Part shown: positions 1-9,408 of the stretch, piece after piece | Layout: each line of letters opens with the position of its first letter | How positions within the stretch are numbered: the stretch's first letter is position 1 | Source of the DNA: CAVVFX01 sp963777595 | GTDB taxonomy: Bacteria; Acidobacteriota; Terriglobia; Bryobacterales; Bryobacteraceae | NCBI GenBank assembly: GCA_963777595.1 | Contig: CAVZRE010000072.1 | Coordinates: forward strand, 80,967-144,966 | DNA: 64,000 bases | Reading direction: 5' to 3' | The notes under the pieces: model-generated | Told to the model about the DNA's origin: nothing | Database searches by the model: none | What the model saw: only the letters and a program-made list of their open reading frames with translations | Translations under genes and position numbers: made by a program

Positions 1-1753
1 TATGATACTTGGCCTGGCTGAATTCCCGCGCAAATGCGAGCAGTTGATCCATCGAATCCACATGCGCGACGTGCCAGCCATCTCGTATCATAAGTTCTTC
101 GCCCGGCTGTATCGTGTCTTGCGCACGCTGCTGCGCCATGAGATAGGCCGGCAACTGGAGCACATAAGTCGCTCCTCCGCGTGCCGCAATTGCAGCCCGC
201 CGCGCGACCTCCCATCCCGATTGCCCGTCAGCTTCCTGTCCCAGCATGCCGAAAATATCGTTGTCGGTGATGACCAGGATATGCACCGGCCGGCGATTTG
301 GAGGCATATCGCGCAGCCGGTGAATCCCGAATGTGACGCCCGTGCCAAGATAGCCCGTAAGGGTGGTGAGAATCTTGATCTCTTCGCGAATGAAGCCCTG
401 ACTGCTAACTGTTCTACCTGGCTCTCCCGAAAGCACCACCATGATGTTCGCGCCCGCCCGCAGCGCCGACAGGGCGATGATTGTCGCCGCCAACACGGGG
501 TAAGATAACGACCGTCCGGGATGACCCATCGAGCCGGAGCAATCAATCCCCAGGTACAAGTCCACCGGCGCAGTCTCCGGATTCGAACCTGGCGCCGACC
601 CGTACATTCGCTCCCGAGTCGTCATGCCCGGGATCACGACCGGACTCACCGCCAGCGTGCCGAGCCAATCGATATTCTCCAGTTGTCCGCCGGTGTCCCA
701 CATATCCAGACCCTCCGGCGAGGGATCGGCCGTTTGCGCAACTTCACGTACGGGAAACTTGATCAGGTGCGGGATCGCCAGCTCCTTGTAATAGCGCGCG
801 AGGATGATCTCTTCGGGAAGCTGCGCACCGGCCGCCGTAAGGACATCGGCATATTCTGCCGGACCCCGATAATCCTTCATCGACTTGTGCCCGGTTTCTC
901 CGGCCTGGACGGGTATAGAAGGCTGCTCGTGGATGTCCGAATCCGAGGTCTCGCCCGTTAAATCCGGATCGAGCGACGGATGAATCGCGCCCGTCTCTTC
1001 ATTCTCTTCGACGCGAGTCAGCCCCGACGGTATGCCCCCTTTGCCCGCATCCCGCGTGTCGTTCCACGGCGCGTGTTGACGGCTCGCTGTCTTGCCGTCG
1101 TCTTCCATCAGGTATGGCAGATACATCGCGGCAAAGCGACCCGCGCCGTCGAGCCAATCCTTGGCATAGTTGCGGATCAGCCGCATCGATAATTGCGCGT
1201 CGGAATTGATGCGCGCATCCACACTACCCTGGGCCAATGTCCCGCTCGGAAGACGCCACAACAATTCGTAAGTCCGCATGTAGAGCAGCCAGAGCCGGTC
1301 CAGATTGGTGCTGCCGAGCTGCTGATAGACTCCGGCCATCGACAGCTCAGCCGAGCGCTGCAGTCGATCATTGATCAACAGGTCGCAGTACAGGTTGCCG
1401 ATCATCGGCGCGTGCTTCTCTTTTCCCGGCAGTCCCCTCTGCAATCGCGCGATCATCCTGGCGTTATCCGAAAGATCGGCCGGACAATACACATGATGGC
1501 CGATCTCGTGCGCCAGGATCTCCAGCGCGAAATTCTCCAGATGCTTCTCAGCGACCTGGCGCAGACTGATGACGACACGATGATCCACCAGCCGGATCAT
1601 GGCGAAGCTTCCGGTCAGGCCCTCGTGCTGTTCTTCGTCGGGCGAGTTGCACCATGAAGGCTCGCTCAACTTCACGTACGGGCTCCAGATATTGAGCGCG
1701 GCGGGCCAGCGACTAAGCCATCGTTGGCGCAAACCCGGGGTTTGGGGACTCAT
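1..1753 (-). CDS. Metallopeptidase-like + von Willebrand factor A (vWA) protein, partial at the window edge
   Basis: About 584 residues are visible and the gene continues past the left edge. I see a zinc-protease-type HEIGHH at residues 82-87, followed near 120-130 by NLYCDLLIND, which fits the third-ligand region of the putative metallopeptidase domain found in front of some vWA proteins. A vWA domain follows from about residue 397, with MIDAS DCSGS at 404-408 and the downstream GTGVT and ITDND segments. The stretch between them (about 220-300) is acidic and probably flexible. The ATG at 1753 overlaps the upstream stop by four bases (ATGA), so translation is probably coupled. vWA proteins paired with MoxR ATPases (NorD/NorQ, CbbO/CbbQ, ViaA/RavA) help mature or remodel protein complexes. 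Such a role here, and any protease activity, are inference. Confidence 0.85.
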   Translation of the reverse strand, partial: MSPQTPGLRQRWLSRWPAALNIWSPYVKLSEPSWCNSPDEEQHEGLTGSFAMIRLVDHRVVISLRQVAEKHLENFALEILAHEIGHHVYCPADLSDNARMIARLQRGLPGKEKHAPMIGNLYCDLLINDRLQRSAELSMAGVYQQLGSTNLDRLWLLYMRTYELLWRLPSGTLAQGSVDARINSDAQLSMRLIRNYAKDWLDGAGRFAAMYLPYLMEDDGKTASRQHAPWNDTRDAGKGGIPSGLTRVEENEETGAIHPSLDPDLTGETSDSDIHEQPSIPVQAGETGHKSMKDYRGPAEYADVLTAAGAQLPEEIILARYYKELAIPHLIKFPVREVAQTADPSPEGLDMWDTGGQLENIDWLGTLAVSPVVIPGMTTRERMYGSAPGSNPETAPVDLYLGIDCSGSMGHPGRSLSYPVLAATIIALSALRAGANIMVVLSGEPGRTVSSQGFIREEIKILTTLTGYLGTGVTFGIHRLRDMPPNRRPVHILVITDNDIFGMLGQEADGQSGWEVARRAAIAARGGATYVLQLPAYLMAQQRAQDTIQPGEELMIRDGWHVAHVDSMDQLLAFAREFSQAKYH

Positions 1754-2757
1754 GCGAAGCCCAGCAGAAACAAATGGTGAGAAGTGGGGAGGGCCACTGC
1801 AACCGTATGATCCAAAGCCGCGATGCTGGTAGCGCCAGCCAGTTCCGGAAAGCGTTGCACCTGGCCCCGCCAGCGAATAGTGCCATCGGCCTGGATCTGA
1901 ACTTCGCCGGCATCCTGCGACTCGCCGGGTTCAGAACGCAACAGAAGTGAGTTGTAAACGTCCGCGTAAAGCCGCCAACTGGCCGTGCCATCCGATGCAA
2001 TTAGTTCCCCAGCGACCCGCGCGACCCTGGGCGGCACGAGGAACGGTCCTGCGAAGCCGCGAAACGCCCCGGCCTTCGCGACGATCCTCAGCTCTCTCCG
2101 GTAATGTAAAGCATCCTTCGGCAGCGTCCACGGATTGACTTGCAGACTCTCGATCACCTCCGCGATCTGCCTCCCGTCTGTGCTTGCTGGAAGCTCCAGT
2201 ACTTGTGCGGCAAGACTTGGCGCGAGTGACCGCACTTGATCGAGCGCGCTCTCGCGATATTGCGGCATGCCGCTGCGCCACGCCAACACGATACCGCAAA
2301 CAAGTAGTTCGCCAGTGCTTTGGCACGACGCCGCGACCGGACCCATGGCTCCGGCCCAGGGCTCGGGTCGAGCGCCAGGAGTCCGCGACAAATTGTACAT
2401 TGCGTTGGTCACGCAGCCAGCGACGCGCGCAGGCTCTCGTGCTACAAGCCGGGGCAGGCGAGGCAATAGCTTCTGCCAACCCGCCTGAATCGCCGGGTAT
2501 CTGCTCGCCGGTCCCAGCAAACTCTTGTTGAACAGGTCGAGCGACAAATCAAACAGCACGCCCGTAACGGCATCCGTCCTCTCCGGGAATTCCGACGCCA
2601 CGCTGCGCACGATGGGGTCCAGCGTGACCGCGAGATGCTGTTGAAACGCCTCGCCATCGATCGGCGCATCGGCCTTTGACGCTGCCATAAACCTGGCGTT
2701 GAACGAACTACGTCCCCGTTGAAGCGAATCCGCGAGAGGCCCCGTCAGCCTTTCCAT
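1750..2757 (-). CDS. Uncharacterised protein between MoxR ATPase and vWA protein
   Basis: About 335 residues, with no domain I recognise. It is largely alpha-helical looking and rich in Ala, Leu and Arg, with no signal peptide or obvious membrane segment, so probably cytoplasmic. The last 90 residues look more like beta structure (VQIQADGTIRWRGQVQRF). It lies in a strict three-gene run: its 5' end overlaps the ATPase stop and its stop overlaps the vWA start by four bases. I chose the ATG at 2757; a GTG at 2766 is possible and adds three residues. The position suggests an adaptor or client-recognition subunit of a MoxR-vWA machine, comparable to the third component of the ternary MoxR-vWA systems described computationally. 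That is inference from context only. Confidence 0.75.
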   Translation of the reverse strand: MERLTGPLADSLQRGRSSFNARFMAASKADAPIDGEAFQQHLAVTLDPIVRSVASEFPERTDAVTGVLFDLSLDLFNKSLLGPASRYPAIQAGWQKLLPRLPRLVAREPARVAGCVTNAMYNLSRTPGARPEPWAGAMGPVAASCQSTGELLVCGIVLAWRSGMPQYRESALDQVRSLAPSLAAQVLELPASTDGRQIAEVIESLQVNPWTLPKDALHYRRELRIVAKAGAFRGFAGPFLVPPRVARVAGELIASDGTASWRLYADVYNSLLLRSEPGESQDAGEVQIQADGTIRWRGQVQRFPELAGATSIAALDHTVAVALPTSHHLFLLGFA

Positions 2758-4328
2758 AACAGCCACTTCAGATAATTGGTGTACCGCTGATGCAGGTACT
2801 TCATCTTCAGCGCATCGTCATACATGTGACCGTAAAGTTTGCGGCCTCTCGACCATTCCGCCAGGATGCGCTCGATCTTTACGAGCTCGGCGCGCACGTC
2901 CTTCTCTTTTACGCCGTCGAGCCCCTTGTCGAACTGCTCGCTGAGCGCTGCCACCGGATCTTCCCGATCGCGCCCCAGGCGATCGTATTCCGCGCACGAA
3001 AGGTCGAATAACCTGCGCAGCCATGAAATCTTGTCAATCCGCAGAGGCGCATTGCCATCGCCTTCAAAGTAAGGAGAGTCAGCATCCAGCGCGAGCTTGT
3101 CATGCAGTACGAATGGGATAATCTGCCGCATGTCTTCGATTGACACTTCGCCGCTCCCGCGAAAATACGCCATGGCCTTAATAAACGTGAGCGCCGTCAT
3201 AATCGCTCTCACGGATAGCCCGTTGCGCGTCTGGCTGCCCAGATTCTTCAGCTTGTCCTTCCCGGTTTCGCTGGCGGCCAGTTGATCGAACTCCGTGCCC
3301 GACAACTTTACCGTATCCTTCGTCTTATACTCGAACTGCAATGCCGCCGGCTCACAGAATTCGAACTGACTTGCAAAAAACTCCAGACGGCGCAGCAGCG
3401 GATCCGGGAGCTTCACTGCCAGGATTCCTTTGTACATCTGGTCGCACTCTTCCGGCGTGAAGATGATTTGGGCCGGAACCAGCGCCTCCGGACGAATCCC
3501 TTTTTCGATGCGCTCCAGCAGTTCCCCAATGAACCGCGAATTGAAATGCAGCGCCTTCACCACGATATCGATGCGATCCTTCAAGGCTTCGATCACCTGG
3601 TAGGTGCCGCCGCCGGCGTCGTCGTTGGCGGTCAGATACCACGCTGCCTCGGGACACTCGAAGGTCTGGTCGAGCACTTCCGCATAATTGTCCGACATCA
3701 CCGTCAAAAGCGCGGATTGCGTACGCGTAGGGATGCGGTTGTATTCGTCGATAATTTTTACGCGCATACCTAGCCATTTGCGCCATGCGATGCCGATCTG
3801 ATCCAGGCTCTTTGCATTCACCAGGTCCGATGGAATCGGAGTGCCCAGCAAATCCGAAACCGTCATCTGCGGCTGCCCTTTCTGAATCGCGCGTTGCACC
3901 TCTCGCAGCGAATAACCAGCCAGCACGCCCATCAGCACTGCGCTAGCCGTCTTGCCGCGTCCCGGTCCGCCGATAAACAGACATTTCCGCCGCACCGCGA
4001 AATTTAACAACGGCAGAAGAACAAAACTCGAATAGCTTTGTCCCGACGGCAGGATAACCGTGCAATGTTGATCGCCTAGCTCAAAGCTTGACGCCGGACC
4101 CTCCAGATACTCGATGTCATAAAACGGGCTGATGATCGCATTATTGACGATCCAAAAATACGCCTGCCGTAATTTTTCGTCGAGCGGCACTGAACTTGCC
4201 GTCTGCTCCTCCGTGGGAAGCTGGGCGGGTCCGTTGTAGAGGTCGGCGACATCGAACTGCCGGACTGGCGCAGCCGTCTGCGGCTTGGTGGGCGCCTGCG
4301 AGACCCGCTGGAAGAATTTGAACGACAT
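2745..4328 (-). CDS. MoxR-family AAA+ ATPase
   Basis: 527 residues. Walker A is GGPGRGKTAS at about 120-129, Walker B KIIDEYNR at about 191-198, and the sensor-1 region YLTANDDAG at about 231-239, all typical of the MoxR class. The ATPase core is preceded by about 110 residues and followed by a helical C-terminal region of about 200 residues, so it is longer than a minimal MoxR protein (about 320-350). It is probably a cytoplasmic hexameric remodelling ATPase acting with the vWA protein two genes downstream. Its ATG is only six bases after the anti-sigma factor stop, so it belongs to the same transcript as the sigma/anti-sigma pair. Substrate unknown. Confidence 0.9.
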   Translation of the reverse strand: MSFKFFQRVSQAPTKPQTAAPVRQFDVADLYNGPAQLPTEEQTASSVPLDEKLRQAYFWIVNNAIISPFYDIEYLEGPASSFELGDQHCTVILPSGQSYSSFVLLPLLNFAVRRKCLFIGGPGRGKTASAVLMGVLAGYSLREVQRAIQKGQPQMTVSDLLGTPIPSDLVNAKSLDQIGIAWRKWLGMRVKIIDEYNRIPTRTQSALLTVMSDNYAEVLDQTFECPEAAWYLTANDDAGGGTYQVIEALKDRIDIVVKALHFNSRFIGELLERIEKGIRPEALVPAQIIFTPEECDQMYKGILAVKLPDPLLRRLEFFASQFEFCEPAALQFEYKTKDTVKLSGTEFDQLAASETGKDKLKNLGSQTRNGLSVRAIMTALTFIKAMAYFRGSGEVSIEDMRQIIPFVLHDKLALDADSPYFEGDGNAPLRIDKISWLRRLFDLSCAEYDRLGRDREDPVAALSEQFDKGLDGVKEKDVRAELVKIERILAEWSRGRKLYGHMYDDALKMKYLHQRYTNYLKWLLWKG

Positions 4329-4334
4329 GCGGAT

Positions 4335-5066
4335 CTATTGGCCGACGGGCGCGACGATGATAATCTGGTCGGCCGTCGGTGACGCGACGCCGCCCTCCGC
4401 CTCGATGCTCACGGCTATCGCCGCTGTCGACGCGACATCCACGGGACCCGTCTGCAGATGCAGCGCGGAGCCATCGGGTGAGGGTGCGAACGTGCCTGCC
4501 GGGACGGGCTTGCCTCCCTTGGGAATAATCCACATCTCGTAAGTCTTGCCGGGCGCCAGCGCGGCCAAATTCTGTCCGGAGAAAGCTACGCCATGCTTCG
4601 GACTGATCACAACGCGGCCGCGTGCGCCTTTGCCGAAAGTGACTTCCTTCGCCGCCGGATCCTCGAATAAGGCTAACGTCTCGTTCAAACGCGCCAGCTC
4701 AACCTTTTGCCGGTTGAAGTTCTCCTCATCCGCTATGAATATGGCATGCATTTCGTGGTGACGCATCCAGATATGCACGGAAAAGAATACGGACATCGCC
4801 GTGACGAACGCCATCGCCGCCAGCCATCGCGACCCGCCGGCGCTCGGATTTACCAATGCGATGATGCGCTTGCGGAGTCGCTTGGGCGGCTCGACCTGGT
4901 TTACCGCCAGCGCCATCCGGGCCACCAACTCTTCGGCCTTTCGGACTCCCGGAGTACAGGTCTCGCACTGTCGTCCAAGATGCTGGCGCAGTTCCGCGAG
5001 TGCTTCGCCGTCCAGCGTACCTAGCGCGTAGGGTGCGTAGTCATCCTGGAGCTCATCGCAAGTCAT
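4335..5066 (-). CDS. Anti-sigma factor, RskA-like with zinc-finger-type N-terminus
   Basis: 243 residues. The N-terminal anti-sigma domain carries a zinc-binding-like HLGRQCETC at about 29-37. One membrane helix lies at about 81-101 (WLAAMAFVTAMSVFFSVHIW), a short coiled-coil-like segment at about 115-135, and then an extracytoplasmic RskA C-terminal domain recognisable by GKTYEMWIIPKGGKPVPAG. It should hold the adjacent ECF sigma factor inactive at the inner membrane and release it on an envelope signal, usually through proteolysis; which signal is unknown. The start overlaps the sigma stop by four bases (ATGA), the normal coupled arrangement. Unusually, the genes that follow are the MoxR-vWA trio and the genes before are a DUF1549/DUF1501 pair. 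Confidence 0.9.
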   Translation of the reverse strand: MTCDELQDDYAPYALGTLDGEALAELRQHLGRQCETCTPGVRKAEELVARMALAVNQVEPPKRLRKRIIALVNPSAGGSRWLAAMAFVTAMSVFFSVHIWMRHHEMHAIFIADEENFNRQKVELARLNETLALFEDPAAKEVTFGKGARGRVVISPKHGVAFSGQNLAALAPGKTYEMWIIPKGGKPVPAGTFAPSPDGSALHLQTGPVDVASTAAIAVSIEAEGGVASPTADQIIIVAPVGQ

Positions 5067-5677
5067 GCCGTCACCACCACGCCGCCCAGTTCATCCTTCA
5101 GATGCTTGAGTGCGCTTCGAACCCACGTTTTCACGGTTCCGAGCGGCTGCCCTAGCCGTTCGGCCATTTCGGTCTGCGATAGTCCTTCGTAGTAAGCCAG
5201 TTCAATCACTTTTTGCTGGTTCTGACTCAGCTTCGCCATAGCGGCCTTAATGCGCCGCCCGGAATCAGCGTTCAGAACCTCTCTGTCTATATCTACGAAA
5301 TTGCAAGCCATTCCGTGCTCGGCGCGTTCAAATAAATCCAGCTCAGTTAGATTTCGATCCATTCTGGCCTTGGCCGAGCGGATATAATCGATGGCGCGGT
5401 TCCGCGCGATGGCCAACAGCCAGGGCCCCAGCGCTCCGCGGTCGGGATCGAATCCATTGACGCGGTTCCACACGCGCAGAAAGGTTTCCTGGACCAGATC
5501 CTCCGCTACCCCTGTGTCGCGCACTACTGCGTAAATTATGGAATATGCCAGGCGGCCGAATCGATCGTAGAGATCGGCCATGGCTTGAGGTTCTCTGCGC
5601 TGTAGCCTTCGCGCCAGCTCTGAATCATTCGCGCCCTCACTTAATTCCAGCGCCAGCAACAGCCCGATTAGGTTCAT
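5063..5677 (-). CDS. ECF-type RNA polymerase sigma factor (SigK/RpoE-like)
   Basis: 204 residues, the usual ECF size. Region 2 is clear (LYDRFGRLAYSII ... AEDLVQETFLRVWNRV), as is region 4 with its helix-turn-helix (LSQNQQKVIELAYYEGLSQTEMAERLG then GTVKTWVRSALKHL). It directs RNA polymerase to a small regulon when released from the RskA-type anti-sigma factor encoded immediately downstream with a four-base overlap. Its own ATG overlaps the stop of the DUF1501 gene upstream by four bases, so sigma synthesis is tied to expression of the secreted DUF1549/DUF1501 pair. The start ATG at 5677 gives a short leader before region 2, as expected. Confidence 0.93.
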   Translation of the reverse strand: MNLIGLLLALELSEGANDSELARRLQRREPQAMADLYDRFGRLAYSIIYAVVRDTGVAEDLVQETFLRVWNRVNGFDPDRGALGPWLLAIARNRAIDYIRSAKARMDRNLTELDLFERAEHGMACNFVDIDREVLNADSGRRIKAAMAKLSQNQQKVIELAYYEGLSQTEMAERLGQPLGTVKTWVRSALKHLKDELGGVVVTA

Positions 5678-7086
5678 GCAAAAAGTTCTTTAATTATGGC
5701 TCCATCGGTGATGGTGGGTCGTTCCGCGCGTCCGTTATGCATGAAAGTGAGTGCAACGTGATCGATGCCGAGCAGCCACAAGATCGAAGCGTGGAGATCG
5801 TGAACGTGACAGGGCCGTTCCGTTGCGCGCAGTCCGATCTCGTCCGTCGACCCGATATATTGCCCCTTCTTGACGCCGCCGCCGGCCATGAACATCGTAA
5901 AGCCCCAGGGATTGTGATCGCGTCCGTCGCCCTTTTCGTTGAACGGCGTGCGTCCGAACTCCCCACCCCATACGACCAGCGTATCGTCCAGCATACCGCG
6001 GGACTTCAGGTCCGCGATCAGGCCTGCAACCGGTTTATCGGATGCGAGGCAGCGGCGGCTATGATTGCCCTCAATATCTGTGTGCGCGTCCCAACCGCTC
6101 CCCGACCCCGCATACAATTCCACAAATCGGACTCCTCGCTCCACCAGGCGCCGCGCCATCAGGCAATTCCGTCCATACGCCGCGGTCGCTGGATCGTCGA
6201 GTCCGTAAAGCTTCCTGGTCGCGTCCGATTCCTTGCTCAAATCCACAGCTTCCGGCCCCGATGATTGCATCTGGTAAGCCAGCTCATAGGAAGCAATCCG
6301 TGCTTCCATTTCGCTATCCCCTGGATGCTTCTCGTTGAACTCGGCGTTGATCTGCTTGAGAAAATCAAGCTGGCTGCGTTGCTCGTCGTCCGACACGCCC
6401 TTGGGCGGCTTGAGATGCAGTATCGGCGTATCGCCCTGACGGAGTTGAGTGCCCTGGTAAGTCGCAGGCAGGAATCCCGAACTCCAATCCTTAGGTCCGC
6501 CGACAGGCTCTTTGTCATCCAGCAAGACGACATACGACGGCAGGTTCTTGTTAGCGGTACCGAGCCCGTAAGTGACCCATGCGCCCATCGACGGACGGCC
6601 GGCGAGGATGGAGCCAGTGTTCATCTGGCACACCGATCCCACGTGATTCAACCCGTCCGCCCAGCAGGACCGGATAATACTCATCTCGTCCACATGCTCG
6701 GCGATGTTCGGATACCAGTCCGACACCCACATGCCGCTCTGGCCGTACTGCTTGAAGGTCCGCTTGGAGGCCATCAGCGAATTGTTGCCGGTGCCCATCG
6801 CGGTGATGGGCTTGCCAAACGACGCAGGCATCGGCTGCCCGTGCAATTCGGTCAATTTGGGCTTGGGATCGAAGAGGTCGATATGGCTCGGTCCGCCTTC
6901 CATGAAAAGCCAGATGACGGATTTGGCTTTCGGCGGATGGTGAGGAGTCTTCGGAGCCAGGGGATCAACCGGGGCGTCGGCCTTGAGCAGCGACGATAAG
7001 GCGATGCCGGCCAGCCCGCTGCCCGCCCGCGAGAAAAATTCCCGCCGCGATCCAACATTCCAATGATGCGATAGCTTCTTCAGCAT
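5674..7086 (-). CDS. DUF1501 domain secreted protein
   Basis: 470 residues. The N-terminus (SRREFFSRAGSGLAGIALSSLL) is a Tat-like signal, so export is expected. The core has the DUF1501 landmarks: SVIWLFMEGGPSHIDLFDPKP, SDWYPN, a TYGLGTANKNLPSYVVL segment, VVWGGEFGRTPF, and C-terminal ATERPCHVHDLHASILWLLG. The family is related to sulfatases/alkaline phosphatases but its biochemical function is not established; it is almost always encoded beside DUF1549/DUF1553 proteins, as here (36-base gap). A perfect hairpin lies in that gap. The stop overlaps the ECF sigma start by four bases. Confidence 0.92.
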   Translation of the reverse strand: MLKKLSHHWNVGSRREFFSRAGSGLAGIALSSLLKADAPVDPLAPKTPHHPPKAKSVIWLFMEGGPSHIDLFDPKPKLTELHGQPMPASFGKPITAMGTGNNSLMASKRTFKQYGQSGMWVSDWYPNIAEHVDEMSIIRSCWADGLNHVGSVCQMNTGSILAGRPSMGAWVTYGLGTANKNLPSYVVLLDDKEPVGGPKDWSSGFLPATYQGTQLRQGDTPILHLKPPKGVSDDEQRSQLDFLKQINAEFNEKHPGDSEMEARIASYELAYQMQSSGPEAVDLSKESDATRKLYGLDDPATAAYGRNCLMARRLVERGVRFVELYAGSGSGWDAHTDIEGNHSRRCLASDKPVAGLIADLKSRGMLDDTLVVWGGEFGRTPFNEKGDGRDHNPWGFTMFMAGGGVKKGQYIGSTDEIGLRATERPCHVHDLHASILWLLGIDHVALTFMHNGRAERPTITDGAIIKELFA

Positions 7087-7102
7087 TTGACAGCCCTTGT
7101 GT

Positions 7103-7120
7103 GACAGACTTCAGTCTGTC
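7103..7120. repeat. Perfect 8-bp inverted repeat between the DUF1549 and DUF1501 genes
   Basis: GACAGACT and AGTCTGTC are separated by two bases, within the 36-base gap between two co-transcribed minus-strand genes. With no following U-run it is not a classical terminator; it could be an mRNA-stability or processing hairpin. Related GTGTGACAGACTTC-like sequences appear in other gaps (37896, 43401, 44359, 54309). Confidence 0.6.
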
Positions 7121-7122
7121 CG

Positions 7123-9322
7123 TTAATTGATATAGACGAACTCATTCGAGTTCAAAAGCATATGACACAAATCCGTCACCGCGGCGTCGCGAGTTCCCGC
7201 GATGCGCTCCTGCCGCGTCAGGAAATCGAGCGCAATCTTCCGTTCCCGATCCGACGGCATCCGGGAAAACGTCAGCCGGAAAGCGCGATTGACCGTCTCG
7301 TCCGGCGTCAACCCGGCATCGTTAGCCACCTTCTTCGCCAGTGAACGCGACCAATCGAGCACCAGTTCGTTGTTGAGCAACTCCAGCGCCTGTGGCGCGG
7401 TCGTCGTCACATCGCGGCGAGCGCAGCTCTCATGAGTATCCGGCATATCGAACACCTCGATCATCGGATACCGCATATTGCGGCGCACAAAAATATAAAC
7501 GCTTCGCCGGTCTGCCTCTTCGGTCGATTCATCTGCCTTCCACCCTCCCCGCGAAGCTTGAATCCCTGGCGGTAGCGGCGGAAACACTCCCGGTCCGTGC
7601 ATCTTTTCATTCAAGAGCCCGCTGACCTGCAGCATGGAGTCGCGAATCACCTCCCCCTCCAGGCGGTGGGGATTGTAACGCCACACCAGCTTGTCCTCAG
7701 GGTCTGCTTTCGCCGCTTCCGCGTTATACGAGGACGCTTGCTGGTAGGCGTTGGACAGCATGATCATGCGATGAAGTTTCTTGATACTCCATCCGTTTTC
7801 CACAAACGTGGAGGTGAGATAGTCGAGCAGTTCCTTATTCACCGGACGCTCGCCCATCAGGCCGAAATCGCTGGGAGTGCCGGCGATGCCGCGGCCGAAA
7901 TGATAATGCCAGACGCGATTCACGATCACACGCGTCGAGAGCGGATTCTTCGGATCGGCCAGCCAGTTCGCCAGCACCGTGCGGCGGCCTGTAGACTTGC
8001 CATCGAGCGCCGGCGTGATTTTTGGATCGTTGGGATCGAGGATGGTGAGGAACCCCGGCTGGACTTCCTCCTTATAAGAGTCGTAGACTCCAGCATTCAG
8101 TACATGAGTCGCAGGCGCACTTGCGCCATTGTCGATCATGGTTTGCGCGACCGGCATCGGTGGAACCGGATACTGTTTATTTAACTCTGCGAGTTGACCG
8201 GCCAGGGCGGTCCAAGCCTTCTTTGTGTCGCCTTTGAGTTTCTTGCCGGCCTCGTCCACAGTGAAGTCGATCTGCGGCTTCGCCTTGTAGTACATCTGCC
8301 ACTGGATGGGCGTGCGCTCGTCGGGAGGCGTAGTGATCGAGTCCTGAATCTCCGGAGGGAACTTGTCGAAGTTCTCCTTGTTCATCGCTTTCCGCATCGG
8401 CTCGGCTAACTGCGCCATCTGATTCGCGGACATCTTTGGTCTTCTCGTCCCAGACCGCGTATTTGGCGTCGTATTGCTTCTTCTTGTCGCCGAAGATCAG
8501 CGCGGCATGATCCTCGATGCGCGTGTTGGCGAAGAAAGCTTGCAGCCGGTAATAATCGCGCTGCAGGATGGGATCGAACTTGTGGTCGTGGCAGCGGGCG
8601 CAGCCATACGTCATGCCGATAAACGTTGCCGATACGGTGTCGGTGATGTCGTTCAGCAACTCCTGACGGCGCTGCATCAGATTGCGGGCATTGCTTTCGT
8701 CGGGAAAATGGCGATTGAAGCCGGTGGCCACCAGGGCTGCGGCGTCGCCCGGATAGATTTCGTCTCCCGCGATTTGCTCCTTCACGAAGCGATCGTAAGG
8801 CTTGTCGGAGTTGAAACTATCGATGACGTAATCTCGATAGCGCCAGATATTGGGCCGCGTCTCGTCGCTCTTGAAGCCTTCGCTGTCGGCGTAGCGGGCG
8901 AGGTCCAGCCAGTGCCGTCCCCAGCGTTCGCCATAATGCGGCGAAGCGAGCAGCCGGTCAACCACTTTCGCGAACGCGTCGGGAGAGGAATCGGCGACGA
9001 ATGCCTGCACTTCTTCAGACGTGGGAGGCAGCCCGATCAGATCGAGCGACGCCCGCCGGATCAGGGTGATCTTGTCGGCCGGAGCGGCCGGCGAAAGCCC
9101 CTTGTCCTCCAGCTTTGCGAGGATGAAGGCGTCGACCGGATCGCGTATCCATGACCCCTGCTTGACCGTTGGAACTGGGGATTTTATTACTGGTTGAAAG
9201 GCCCACCAGCGTTTCTGAGACTCAGTAAACGGCTTGTGCGCGGGAGTGGACGGAGCAGCCGCGTATATCGCGGCAATCACGATAAGGCCGAGGCCGATAG
9301 AACGATGCGTAACTGAACCCAC
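7123..9322 (-). CDS. DUF1549/DUF1553 (planctomycete-type cytochrome-associated) secreted protein, one frameshift
   Basis: About 733 codons once one base is removed. The N-terminal part (upstream of about 8433) has the DUF1549 hallmarks PTSEEVQAF, YGERWGRHWLDLARYADSEG and GCARCHDHKFDPI, the last including a CxxCH heme-like motif. The C-terminal part (7123-8433) is DUF1553: STRVIVNRVWHYHFGRGI and ending LCHMLLNSNEFVYIN. The frame break near 8430-8437 fits one extra base. The long ATG frame begins at 9427 and overlaps the divergent gene, so I prefer a GTG at 9322 with GGAGGG four bases upstream. That start gives a clean signal peptide (HRSIGLGLIVIAAIYAAAPSTP). It is the first gene of the minus-strand run. 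Exported; the enzymatic role of the family is unknown. Confidence 0.85.
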
Positions 9323-9408
9323 AGGCCCTCCAGAGGGGGGAATCTGACTCAATATATCAGTTTTGGAGGCCCAAAAAATGCGCCTGTTACAGCGTATGAT
9401 GAAGCCTG

